DNA from: Planctomycetota bacterium
GTDB taxonomy: Bacteria > Planctomycetota > GCA-002687715 > DRQF01
Assembly (NCBI GenBank): GCA_020639295.1
Contig: JACKGY010000005.1
Span: forward strand, 1 to 64,000
DNA: 64,000 nucleotides
Reading direction: 5' to 3'
Part shown: in pieces, positions 43,458-51,401 of the stretch
Numbering within the stretch: the first letter of the stretch is position 1
Layout of the letters: each line of letters begins with the position of its first letter
Translations under genes and position numbers: made by a program
Notes under the pieces: generated by a model
Told to the model about the DNA's origin: nothing
Databases searched by the model: none
What the model saw: the letters and a program-made list of their open reading frames with translations, nothing else

Positions 43458-44477
43458 ATGCGCCTGCGCCAGCTTCACGAGCTCACCCTGGTCCGCTTCA
43501 AGCTCTTCGTCCGCGAGCCCGAGGCGGTCTTCTGGGCCATCTGCTTCCCGCTGATCCTCTCCGTCGTGCTCGGCTTCGCCTTCGCGCGCGAGGAGGTGGA
43601 GGATTCACGGGTCCTGGTGCTCGAATCGGTCGGTGCCGAGGAGCTGGCCGCGCGCCTGACCGCGGTCGAGGGTCTCGTCGTCGAACGCGGCCGCGACCCC
43701 GAGGAGGCCCGCCGCCGCCTGCGCAAGGCCGCGGTCGACGCCCTGCTCCGGGCCGGCGATCCGGTCGACCTGCGCTTCGACCCGCGCCGCCCCGAAGGAG
43801 CGCTCGCCCGCCTGCGGGTCGAGGCCGCCCTGCGCGGCGGCGCGGCGGTGACCCGGCCCGAGGCCGAGGACGAGACCGGCTTCCGCTACATCGACTTCCT
43901 CTTCCCCGGCCTGCTCGGCATGGGCCTGATGGGCACCGGCGTCTGGGCGATCGGCTTCGCGGTGGTGGACCTCAGGCGCAAGAAGCTGCTCAAGCGTTTC
44001 CTGGTCACGCCGATGAGCCGCGCGAGCTTCCTCATGTCCTTCATGAGCTCGCGCATCGTCTTCCTCGGCCTCGAATTCGCCGTGCTCCTGCCCTTCGGCC
44101 TCCTGCTGCTGAAGGTGCCCTTCGCCGGCTCGATCCTCGCCTTCGCGATCACGATCATCCTCGGCACCCTGGCCTTCGCCTCGATCGGTCTGTTGATCGC
44201 CGCGCGGCCGAAGACCGTCGAAGGCGCCTCCGGGATCATGAACGTGGTGATGATGCCGATGTGGCTGGGCTCGGGTCTGTTCTTCAGCTACGAGCGCTTC
44301 CCGGCCTTCCTGCAGCCCTTCCTCAAGGCGCTGCCGCTGACCGCCGTCAACGACGCCCTGCGGGCGATCATGCTGGACGGTGCCGGCTGCGCGACGATCT
44401 GGCCCGAGGCCCTGCTCCTGGTCGGTTGGGCGCTGGTCAGCTTCTGGCTGGCCCTGAAGCTCTTCCGCTGGCAGTGA
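43458..44477 (+). CDS. ABC-2 type exporter, permease subunit
   Basis: This 339-residue protein has one N-terminal helix (about 24-41, AICFPLILSVVLGFAFAR), an external domain at about 45-135, and five helices from about 145 on. These include FLFPGLLGMGLMGTGVWAIG and the long VVMMPMWLGSGLFFSYERFP segment characteristic of ABC-2 permeases. The start lies one base after the ATPase stop, with GGGAGG just upstream, so the two form a strict operon. It forms the transmembrane path of the exporter. It ends only seven bases from the end of the converging outer-membrane protein gene. Confidence 0.92.
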   Translation: MRLRQLHELTLVRFKLFVREPEAVFWAICFPLILSVVLGFAFAREEVEDSRVLVLESVGAEELAARLTAVEGLVVERGRDPEEARRRLRKAAVDALLRAGDPVDLRFDPRRPEGALARLRVEAALRGGAAVTRPEAEDETGFRYIDFLFPGLLGMGLMGTGVWAIGFAVVDLRRKKLLKRFLVTPMSRASFLMSFMSSRIVFLGLEFAVLLPFGLLLLKVPFAGSILAFAITIILGTLAFASIGLLIAARPKTVEGASGIMNVVMMPMWLGSGLFFSYERFPAFLQPFLKALPLTAVNDALRAIMLDGAGCATIWPEALLLVGWALVSFWLALKLFRWQ

Positions 44478-44484
44478 GCGGCGC

Positions 44485-45426
44485 TCAGAAGCGGTACTGC
44501 GCGCTCAGGCCGACGATCAGGCCGGGGGCGGCCTCCCAGACCCGGTCATTCCGACCGTCGCGATCGGAGAGCCGGTACTCGCGGTAGAGATCGACGCCGA
44601 TCGAGACGGCGAGTTCGAGCTTCTCCAGCCCGCGCCAGCGGGCCTCGAGCACGAGCGGCACGCGGAACTCCTGCACGATGCCGTCGTTCTTCGAACCCTG
44701 ATCGGAGAGACGGAACCGGCGGCCGTCGAAACCGCAGCTCAGGTTGAAGCTCCAGGCCTCGTCGGCCTTGAATTCGAGGCTCGCGCGCGGCCCGAACAGC
44801 GAGAAGCGCCAGGCCTCGTCGATGCGCCAGTCGAGGTAGAAGCCGGGGAAGACCAGCAGGTCCTCCTCGAAGCGGGCGAGCAGGGCCAGGCCCAGACCGG
44901 CGCGAAAGTCCGGCGTGCACTGGTGGCCGATGCCGAGCATGGTGAGCGCCGAGAGACCGTCGTCGAGCGCGGCCCCCTTCTCCGCCGCGGCCCGCCCCTC
45001 GAAGTAGAGCAAGGCGCCCCAGTCGTCGCCCAGCGCCTGGAGCAGGCTCAGGCGGAGGCTGGCCGAGTTCACCGATCGCCAGGGATCGTTCGAGCCGACG
45101 AAGAAGTCGTTGCGGCCCTCGAAGTCGTATTCCTGATGCTCGTAGCCGAGACCGAGGTCGACGAAGGCCCCGCGCCAGAGCGGTCCGCTCAGGCGCAGGT
45201 CGAGGCGGTTGGACCAGGTGTCGATCGACTCGCTCGGGCCGTCCAGGTCGGAACCGACCCGGTACTGGCTTCGGGCCAGGAGTTCGACCTCGACCACGGC
45301 CTCCCGCAGGGCCTGGTCCTCGACGGTCGCGACCTCGATCGCGTCACGGGCATCCTGCTGGGCCGCCAGCTCGAGGGCCAGCAGCGTCAGGACGAGGACG
45401 AAAAGGGGCTTCGGGCTCAGGGTCAT
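44485..45426 (-). CDS. Outer-membrane beta-barrel protein, function unknown
   Basis: This protein of about 313 residues is started at ATG 45426, since the upstream frame is unlike protein and a Sec signal peptide follows (residues 1-22, ending in LAAQQ). From about residue 50 it shows alternating polar and aromatic strands (FVDLGLGYEHQEYDFEGRND, WGALLYFEGRAAAEKG, AWSFNLSCGFDGRRFRLSD). It ends in YRF with a terminal phenylalanine, the classic insertion signal for outer-membrane barrels. It resembles the DUF6268-type barrel proteins. It probably forms a passive or structural outer-membrane protein. Confidence 0.75.
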   Translation of the reverse strand: MTLSPKPLFVLVLTLLALELAAQQDARDAIEVATVEDQALREAVVEVELLARSQYRVGSDLDGPSESIDTWSNRLDLRLSGPLWRGAFVDLGLGYEHQEYDFEGRNDFFVGSNDPWRSVNSASLRLSLLQALGDDWGALLYFEGRAAAEKGAALDDGLSALTMLGIGHQCTPDFRAGLGLALLARFEEDLLVFPGFYLDWRIDEAWRFSLFGPRASLEFKADEAWSFNLSCGFDGRRFRLSDQGSKNDGIVQEFRVPLVLEARWRGLEKLELAVSIGVDLYREYRLSDRDGRNDRVWEAAPGLIVGLSAQYRF

Positions 45427-45667
45427 CGCTTCCTCCAGGGGCGCGCAGACACCTATGTAAGGGCCAGGGGGCGCGAGGCCAAGAAAACCCTGGGCATCCG
45501 GGGAAGGGAGACCCGGGTCGACGCCGGGGCAGGCCCCCGTCGCCAGATGACGAAGGCGTGGGCGAACCGGGAGAAGTCGGAGGGTTTCCCGGCCACGAGC
45601 CGCATCGTCCCGCTGGGGCATGGAGCTGCCGGGCGCGGCGGGGTAGGCTCGGTCCAGGAGAACGGCG

Positions 45668-47125
45668 ATGACGGAAACGAGCGGTTCCCGACGCGATCTG
45701 ATCCTCCTCGGCGGAGTCCTGGCCCTGGTCCTCGTCCTGGGCCTCGTCCTGTTCCTCCTCCTCCGCGGAAGCCCGCAGGACGGGATGACCGAACCGGAAG
45801 GCAAGGACGAGCTGGCCGCGGAGGCCGAGCCGGGACCGGCCCTTCGGCCGGCGCGCGAGCGACGACCGGACCACGGGCCGCGTCATCGCCGACAGCCCGC
45901 CGCCACCAAGGTCGAGACCGCGGGGCCAGCGCAGCCGGTGACCCCCGAGACACGCCCCCTGGGCCCGCCCGCTCGACCCTACGTGCTCGAGAAGGGACGC
46001 CTCATCGTCCGGCTCGGTGACCGCGATGGCGAGGGGGAGCTGCCGATCGAGCAGCGCCCCCGCTACCTCCTGGTGATGATGCCGGTGACCGGCGTCGACG
46101 CGCGGCTCCACGGCCGTGTCGTGGAGGTCCGCGCCGGCCAGACCCTGATCGAGGACCTGCCCTGCGTGAGCTGGGACTGCCGGCTCGTCGGCGACCGGGA
46201 GCAGCGCGGCGACATCGTGACCCTGCGGCCGGGCGCGGACGGCCTGTTCCAACGCCTGGTCGGCTACCGCGAGGGTTTCGCCGTCCCGCTGCTCGATTGC
46301 GAAATCCCCGAGAATGCGGTCCTGGCCGACCTGCGCCTCGTGCTGCACGTTCAGCGGCCCTGGCCGCGGCTCCTGGACCTGGTCCGCTATCGCGAGGACC
46401 CGGAGGGGCTCTTCATCAGGATCGGCCGCTCCACCGACGAGCTGGCCGCCCAGGCGCGGCTCTTCGACGCCCAGGAGCTGGGCTCGCGGACGACCGCCGG
46501 CCTCGCGGGCCCCGATGGATTGCCGCTCCGGTATCCAGGTCAGGGCTTCAAGGTCCGCTTCGAGGCGGCGACGCGGCCGGTGGCGATCCAGGTCCGCGGC
46601 CCTTCCGGTGGCCCGATCCTCGACGGCACGGTGGTCTTCTCGGCCGGCGACTCGCCGAACGAGACCCTGGCACGACTGCGGCAACCGGAGTCGTCCTCCT
46701 TGAGGCGACCGGAGCGCATCCCCCGGATGGCCAGGACCAACCTGGACGGCAAGGCCACGATGGAACTGCCGGAGGCGGAGTCCGGCGCCTTCTGGGTCGC
46801 CGTCCCGGGACTCTGGCAGCGGCGGCCGAACTACTGGAACGGCGAGGGCGAGCCGGAACCGATCCGACTGGAGAAGGCGCGGCGGGTCGTCGCCATGGTG
46901 GCACCCGATGCCGAAACCGGCGCGGCGCCCGAGGCCTGGTTCGGGCCGCTCGACGATCCGCTCTGCCGCATCCGGCCGGCCGAGGATGGTTCGATCTTGC
47001 TGGAGAGCCTCCCCGACGAACGCTGCGGGATCGGCCGCTTCATCGACCCCTGCAGCGAATCGGCCGGCAGCGTCTGGACGGTCGAGATCGATCAACCGGT
47101 CGATCAGCCCTTCCGGCTGGATTGA
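45668..47125 (+). CDS. Membrane-anchored beta-rich protein, paralogue A
   Basis: This 485-residue protein has one N-terminal membrane helix (residues 11-32), then an acidic and proline-rich linker to about residue 100, then beta-rich modules. The module at about 115-205 contains YLLVMMPVTGVDARLHGRVV and a later LVGDREQRGDIVTLRPG. It aligns by eye with the module YAFLLVPLTGLDPLVETQVR of the next gene. The region near residues 300-365 looks like an Ig or CarboxypepD_reg-like strand set. ATG 45668 lies 15 bases after GGAG. No catalytic motif is visible. It is probably a periplasmic or surface assembly protein. Confidence 0.65.
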   Translation: MTETSGSRRDLILLGGVLALVLVLGLVLFLLLRGSPQDGMTEPEGKDELAAEAEPGPALRPARERRPDHGPRHRRQPAATKVETAGPAQPVTPETRPLGPPARPYVLEKGRLIVRLGDRDGEGELPIEQRPRYLLVMMPVTGVDARLHGRVVEVRAGQTLIEDLPCVSWDCRLVGDREQRGDIVTLRPGADGLFQRLVGYREGFAVPLLDCEIPENAVLADLRLVLHVQRPWPRLLDLVRYREDPEGLFIRIGRSTDELAAQARLFDAQELGSRTTAGLAGPDGLPLRYPGQGFKVRFEAATRPVAIQVRGPSGGPILDGTVVFSAGDSPNETLARLRQPESSSLRRPERIPRMARTNLDGKATMELPEAESGAFWVAVPGLWQRRPNYWNGEGEPEPIRLEKARRVVAMVAPDAETGAAPEAWFGPLDDPLCRIRPAEDGSILLESLPDERCGIGRFIDPCSESAGSVWTVEIDQPVDQPFRLD

Positions 47126-47315
47126 GCCCCCGATCGCCGGCGGCCGACGCCGGGACCGCCGCAGTCGCCGACCGGATCGGCAGGACCCGCGCGGCATTCG
47201 CCTCGACCGGGTTCGTGGCCGCGAAGGTCGTCGACCTCGCCGTCGTCGGTCGGGCGCGCGCCACGGAAATCGAATGGCGGGCCGGAGCCGCCAGGCTCCC
47301 GGGTAGGATGGCGCC

Positions 47316-48674
47316 ATGGCCGAAGGAAGACGGCTCCCTCTTCTCGCCCTCCTGATCGCGACCACGGGGCTCGTGGGCATCGCCCTCCTGCTTCCCTGGC
47401 GCCCCGCGGAGCCGCCGAAGGTGGGACCGGCCCGCCTCGAGACCGCGGACCCGGGCATGGCCGACCCGATCCCGGCGAGTTTCGCCCGCCGCAACGACGT
47501 GCCCGAGGTCCCGGCCGACGACGCGGGCATCTCCCCGGCTCGCCACGAGGCCTTCGTCCGCGACTTCCTGGACATGAGGCCACCCGAGGCGGTCGACGTC
47601 CTGCGGAGCGGCCGCGTCGAGATCCTGCTCGATGGCCACGACGAGCCGGGGCCAGGCTCCATCTACGCGTTCCTCCTGGTCCCGCTCACCGGTCTGGATC
47701 CGCTGGTCGAGACCCAGGTCCGCCTGCTCGGCAACGGCTGGCACCAGCTCGACCTTCCGGCCGTCGACTGGTCGATCCAGCTGGTCGGCGACCCCGAAGG
47801 CGCGCACCGTCTGGTGATCAGGCCCGGCGGCCTCCAGACCCTGACCTGGACCCGGGTCGACCTGGCCGGCTACGAGGAACTCGAAGTCCCCCGGGAAGGC
47901 CGGGACGGCAACGACATCGCCGACCAGAGCCTCGCCTGTCGGGGCGCGGAGCTGGGCCTGACCTGGCCCATCACGCCGCTGCCGCCGGCCGACGGCCGAC
48001 GCCTCCTCGTCGGTCCGAAGCATCGGGGACTCGAGCTGCGCGCCCGGGGTTGGGTGCCGTTGCAGCTCGGCGACGGCGCCCCGGGTAGGAGGCATGGCCT
48101 CCAATTCCGCCGCCGCAGCACGATCCTCCGCGTCCGGGCCACGGCGACCGAGGACGCCTCCTCGATGCGGCTGGTCTTCGTCCCCGAGGACGACGAGCGC
48201 AAGGCCCGCGTTCGGTTCCAGCGCGCCGTCGGTGGCCTCGACCCCGACCCGGGCTGCGTCGTCGCGACCAGCGGTCGGAACTTCGCCGAGTTCGACCTGG
48301 AACCCGGCGTGACCGGCTACGTCGTGGGCCGATCGCGGTTCTGGCGCCCCTTCGAGGCGCCGAAGGTCAACGTCTCGTCGACTCGACGACTACAGGAGAT
48401 CGTCCTCCCCTGGGAACGGGCCCGGGTGCAGCTCGGGCGGACGGCGCCGAACTGGAAGCGGCTCGCCGAGCGGCTCGAGGCCAGGGGCGTCCATGGTCCA
48501 CTCCTGCCCTTCGGCGCCCGCGTCCGCCCCTCCCGTGACGGCTACTACCTCGTGCCCGCCCTCCCCTTCGGCCGCATCGGCGTGGCCCGTTTCGGCGAGG
48601 TCGACGAGGACAGGCCCGAGCGGACCTGGATGAAGGACATCAGCACCGACCTGGCGGCCATCGACACGCCCTGA
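47316..48674 (+). CDS. Membrane-anchored beta-rich protein, paralogue B
   Basis: This 452-residue protein is organised like the preceding gene: a membrane helix at residues 6-26, a linker to about 70, then beta-rich domains. Its module at about 95-190 (LLVPLTGLDPLVETQVRLLG; LVGDPEGAHRLVIRPG) matches the paralogue in order and spacing, although overall identity looks low. The rest (HRGLELRARGWVPLQLGDG; ATEDASSMRLVFVPEDDER) is soluble. The genes are 190 bp apart in the same direction, which suggests an old tandem duplication. The function is unknown. A bidirectional hairpin follows. Confidence 0.65.
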   Translation: MAEGRRLPLLALLIATTGLVGIALLLPWRPAEPPKVGPARLETADPGMADPIPASFARRNDVPEVPADDAGISPARHEAFVRDFLDMRPPEAVDVLRSGRVEILLDGHDEPGPGSIYAFLLVPLTGLDPLVETQVRLLGNGWHQLDLPAVDWSIQLVGDPEGAHRLVIRPGGLQTLTWTRVDLAGYEELEVPREGRDGNDIADQSLACRGAELGLTWPITPLPPADGRRLLVGPKHRGLELRARGWVPLQLGDGAPGRRHGLQFRRRSTILRVRATATEDASSMRLVFVPEDDERKARVRFQRAVGGLDPDPGCVVATSGRNFAEFDLEPGVTGYVVGRSRFWRPFEAPKVNVSSTRRLQEIVLPWERARVQLGRTAPNWKRLAERLEARGVHGPLLPFGARVRPSRDGYYLVPALPFGRIGVARFGEVDEDRPERTWMKDISTDLAAIDTP

Positions 48675-48718
48675 CCCGTGGTGGCGGCCTCTCCCGACGG
48701 CGCGAGGCTCCGGCCATG

Positions 48719-48751
48719 AAAAGGGGCGCCGTCGCGATGACGGCGCCCCTT
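48719..48751. terminator. Bidirectional terminator between convergent genes
   Basis: AAGGGGCGCCGTC (48721-48733) pairs perfectly with 48739-48751 around GCGAT. On the minus strand the stem is followed by a short T-run (TTTT). It serves the cupredoxin lipoprotein gene (stop at 48786) and probably the convergent gene ending at 48674. Confidence 0.75.
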
Positions 48752-48785
48752 CCCGATCAAATTCCGGCCGGATGGGCCATTGAGT

Positions 48786-49616
48786 TCACTGGGTGAATTC
48801 GATGGTGCCGACGTCCGCGGTGCCATTGGCGGTGACGGTGACGTCGACCGTGGCCATGGTGGTCTTGGCGTTGGCGTGCTCGAGGCGGAGCTTCCAGCTA
48901 CCGGCGGGAATACCGCTGATGCTGAAGCTGCCGTCGGCGGCGCTGACCGCGAAGCAGGGGTGTTCGAAGATCTTGATGTTGCACTGCATCCAGGGATGGA
49001 TGTCGCAACGGAAGTAGGCGTCGGACTCGGCGTTGTCGAAGACCAGGAGGGCCTTGTCGCCCTGGTTGGCCTGGGTCTTGTTGATCTCGTCGTTGGCGCG
49101 GCCGGTGAAGTGGTAGTTGTGGCTGGTGTTGTCGCCGTTGACGACCTCCAGCTCCTGACCGGTACGGATGCAGAGGACGTGGGGCACGTACTGGCAGCCC
49201 TTCTGCTCCAGGCGCGCCGGGGCGTCCGGCTCCGGGAACTTGCTGGCGTGGGCGTCCATGCCCTCGATGTAGCAGACGACGTCGCGCAGACCGCCGTTGG
49301 CGTCGACGACGAAGGTCTCCTTCTTCGGCGCCGCGTGCTCCTTGCACCAGCTGTCCTTCGAGGTGTCGAGCGCCTCCATGGCCGGAGCCGCGCCCTTGAA
49401 GACGGCCTTGCCCTTGACGCTGCCCAGCTTGGTCATGTCGATGCCCGAGCTGGCGGCCGGCTTGGCGGTGCTGCTGCTGCCCGAGGAGGCGGGCTTGCTG
49501 CTGGCGCTGCCGCCCTTCTTGGCGGGCTTCTCCTCGCCGCCGCCGCAGGCGACGACCACGAGGCTGAAGACGACGGCCAGGGCGATGGCCCCGATGCTGC
49601 GAATGTTCCTGTGCAT
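48786..49616 (-). CDS. Cupredoxin-like lipoprotein
   Basis: This 276-residue protein is a lipoprotein: the lipobox VVVAC puts lipidation on C24. A Ser/Ala/Lys-rich spacer to about residue 60 follows. The domain at about 65-200 has the methylamine-utilisation/cupredoxin-like layout: VKGKAVFKGAAP, then NGDNTSHNYHFTG, then AYFRCDIHPWMQCNIKIF. It supplies H, C, H and M residues in the order of a type 1 copper site. The last 70 residues are a carboxypeptidase-regulatory-like fold (GSFSISGIPAGSWKLRLEH). It lies 226 bp downstream of the cbb3 operon on the same strand. An electron-carrier or copper role there is plausible. Confidence 0.82.
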   Translation of the reverse strand: MHRNIRSIGAIALAVVFSLVVVACGGGEEKPAKKGGSASSKPASSGSSSTAKPAASSGIDMTKLGSVKGKAVFKGAAPAMEALDTSKDSWCKEHAAPKKETFVVDANGGLRDVVCYIEGMDAHASKFPEPDAPARLEQKGCQYVPHVLCIRTGQELEVVNGDNTSHNYHFTGRANDEINKTQANQGDKALLVFDNAESDAYFRCDIHPWMQCNIKIFEHPCFAVSAADGSFSISGIPAGSWKLRLEHANAKTTMATVDVTVTANGTADVGTIEFTQ

Positions 49617-49842
49617 GTTGGTCCTTCTCCGTACGGAAATCGAATCACACGGTCCGCCGCGAAACGAACCGTTCGGTTGTCATAAGGTGATCGGGCCTCG
49701 GTAGCAACATCCGTTCCAGCCCAAGCTGAGACGAGGGATCGATGATTGGGCCATCACGAGGCGCGCAAAGGACTCCATCGTCGGGCTTTCGGAACCGCGC
49801 CGCGCGAGGCGGGGCGATTTGTCGCGGCGCTCGTGAGCCATT

Positions 49843-50691
49843 TCACCCAGTCTTCTGTTCCACCGGGGTCTCGTCGACCCGACCGAAACGCAAGGGCGGC
49901 ACCTCGCCGGGTCGCTTCTTGAACACCATCCGGCAGGCTTCGACGCAGTCGCCGCAGCGGATGCACTCGGCGTCACCGTAGCGCTCGGGCTCGGCGTCGT
50001 AGTTGGTGGCCTCCTGGACCACCTCCTTGCCGAGGGCCTTCGGGTCGATGTTGACCGGACAGATCTTCTCGCAGGCGCCGCATTCGATGCAGGGGCTGGG
50101 CACCTCGATGAAGGCGATCCCGACCGGCGCGCGCGAGGTGACGAAACGGTAGTAGAGGCCGATCGGGCAGACGTTCAGGCAGAAGCCGAAGCGCCACATG
50201 AAGGCATGGCCGAAGCCACCGGCCCAGAGCAGCGCGAAGACGCCGATCGTCACCAGCCGGGCCGTCCAGCTGCCCTCCACCATCACCATGGGGTCGACCC
50301 ACCAGAGCATCACCGCGATGATGAAGGTGCCGACGAAACCGGCGCCCTTCAGGTGATTGAGGAGCTTGCTCCTCTTGGTCCGGGCGTTGGCCACGTCCTC
50401 GCCGAAGCGGCTCACGAAGCCGACCGGGCAGCCCCAGCCGCAGAAGAACCGGCCGACCACCATGTTCGAGATGAAGGTACCGCCGTAGATGACCATCATC
50501 GCCACCACGAAGCCCTTCAGCGCGGTGATGATGTCGACGGACTTGCCCAAGAGCAGGTGATGACCGCGCCAGAGGTCGACCTGGACGATGCCGAGGAGCG
50601 GAATGGCGAGGAGGATGCCCAGCGAGAGCGTGATGACCACGACCCGGATGGCGGTGAAGGCCGCACCGCGGGAGTGGACCGCGGCCAGCAT
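49843..50691 (-). CDS. CcoG/NapH-like polyferredoxin, short form
   Basis: This 282-residue protein has four or five membrane helices and several cysteine clusters: FFCGWGCPVG and FGFCLNVCPIGLYYRF at helix ends, then ferredoxin motifs CIECGACEKICPVNIDP and CIRCGDCVEAC. CcoG proteins of this type help supply reduced copper to cbb3 oxidase. It is shorter than proteobacterial CcoG (about 470) and lacks the C-terminal Ig-like domain, so it might equally be a NapH-like member. The start is ATG 50691. An upstream TTG (50715) overlapping the preceding stop is also possible. It is the last gene of the oxidase operon. Confidence 0.8.
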   Translation of the reverse strand: MLAAVHSRGAAFTAIRVVVITLSLGILLAIPLLGIVQVDLWRGHHLLLGKSVDIITALKGFVVAMMVIYGGTFISNMVVGRFFCGWGCPVGFVSRFGEDVANARTKRSKLLNHLKGAGFVGTFIIAVMLWWVDPMVMVEGSWTARLVTIGVFALLWAGGFGHAFMWRFGFCLNVCPIGLYYRFVTSRAPVGIAFIEVPSPCIECGACEKICPVNIDPKALGKEVVQEATNYDAEPERYGDAECIRCGDCVEACRMVFKKRPGEVPPLRFGRVDETPVEQKTG

Positions 50692-50711
50692 GCGAACGCG
50701 TTCTTGTTTCT

Positions 50712-51401
50712 TCAATGGCAACACGGTGCGGCTCCCGGCTCGGCCAGCAGTGGTCCCAGTGCGCGCCAGAGAGCCACGGCCCCCATCGCGATCAACAGGA
50801 TAGCACCCGCAATTCGAAGGCCAACCGGACCGAGCCAGCCGCGACGATGGAGACCACCGCCGAGAGTTCCGACGACGATGAGGGCCGGCATCGTGCCGAG
50901 CCCGAAAGCAGCCATGAGGACGGCGCTGTTGAGGACGCTGCCGGCCACCGCCGCCTGCAACGCGGCCAGGTAGACGAGGCCACAAGGGAGGAGACCGGTG
51001 AGCGCGCCGAGCGTGAAACCCGACGACCCATGCCCTCCGAGGGCCCTGACCAGAGGCTGGATGACCGGGCCGAGGAAACCGGCGAGGGACGAGGCGGAGC
51101 GCCGGGGCAGGAGTCCGAGAAGTCCCACGACCAGCATCACCGCGGCGGCGCCGACGCCGAGCCAGGCCCGCCAGTCGCTCGAGTCGTCCAGGAAGCGTGA
51201 GCCGAAGTAGCCGGCGATGCTACCGAGGAATACGTAAGTGAAGGTCTTCCCGCCGAGGTAGCTGGCGAAGCGCAGGAAGGCCGCCGCGCCGGAGGTCGCC
51301 GCCGCGGCGCGCAGGGCGAAGACCCCACACATCGCGGCGCAGTGGACCGCCCCGGCGATGCCGAGCCCGGCGCCGGTGAGAAAGGCCTCGCCGAGGGTCA
51401 C
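50712..51401 (-). CDS. TauE/SafE (DsbD-like) membrane protein of the cbb3 cluster
   Basis: This is a 229-residue protein with six helices. The first helix carries AVHCAAMCGVFAL (HCxxMCG motif), and the middle has LTGLLPCGLVYLAALQAAV. Both are typical of the DsbD_2/UreH-like proteins found next to FixI/CcoI, and the cysteines suggest copper or thiol handling. The C-terminus ends in CCH. It overlaps the P-type ATPase gene by four bases and abuts the CcoG-like gene. A role in copper delivery to the oxidase is inferred from context. Confidence 0.82.
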   Translation of the reverse strand: MTLGEAFLTGAGLGIAGAVHCAAMCGVFALRAAAATSGAAAFLRFASYLGGKTFTYVFLGSIAGYFGSRFLDDSSDWRAWLGVGAAAVMLVVGLLGLLPRRSASSLAGFLGPVIQPLVRALGGHGSSGFTLGALTGLLPCGLVYLAALQAAVAGSVLNSAVLMAAFGLGTMPALIVVGTLGGGLHRRGWLGPVGLRIAGAILLIAMGAVALWRALGPLLAEPGAAPCCH

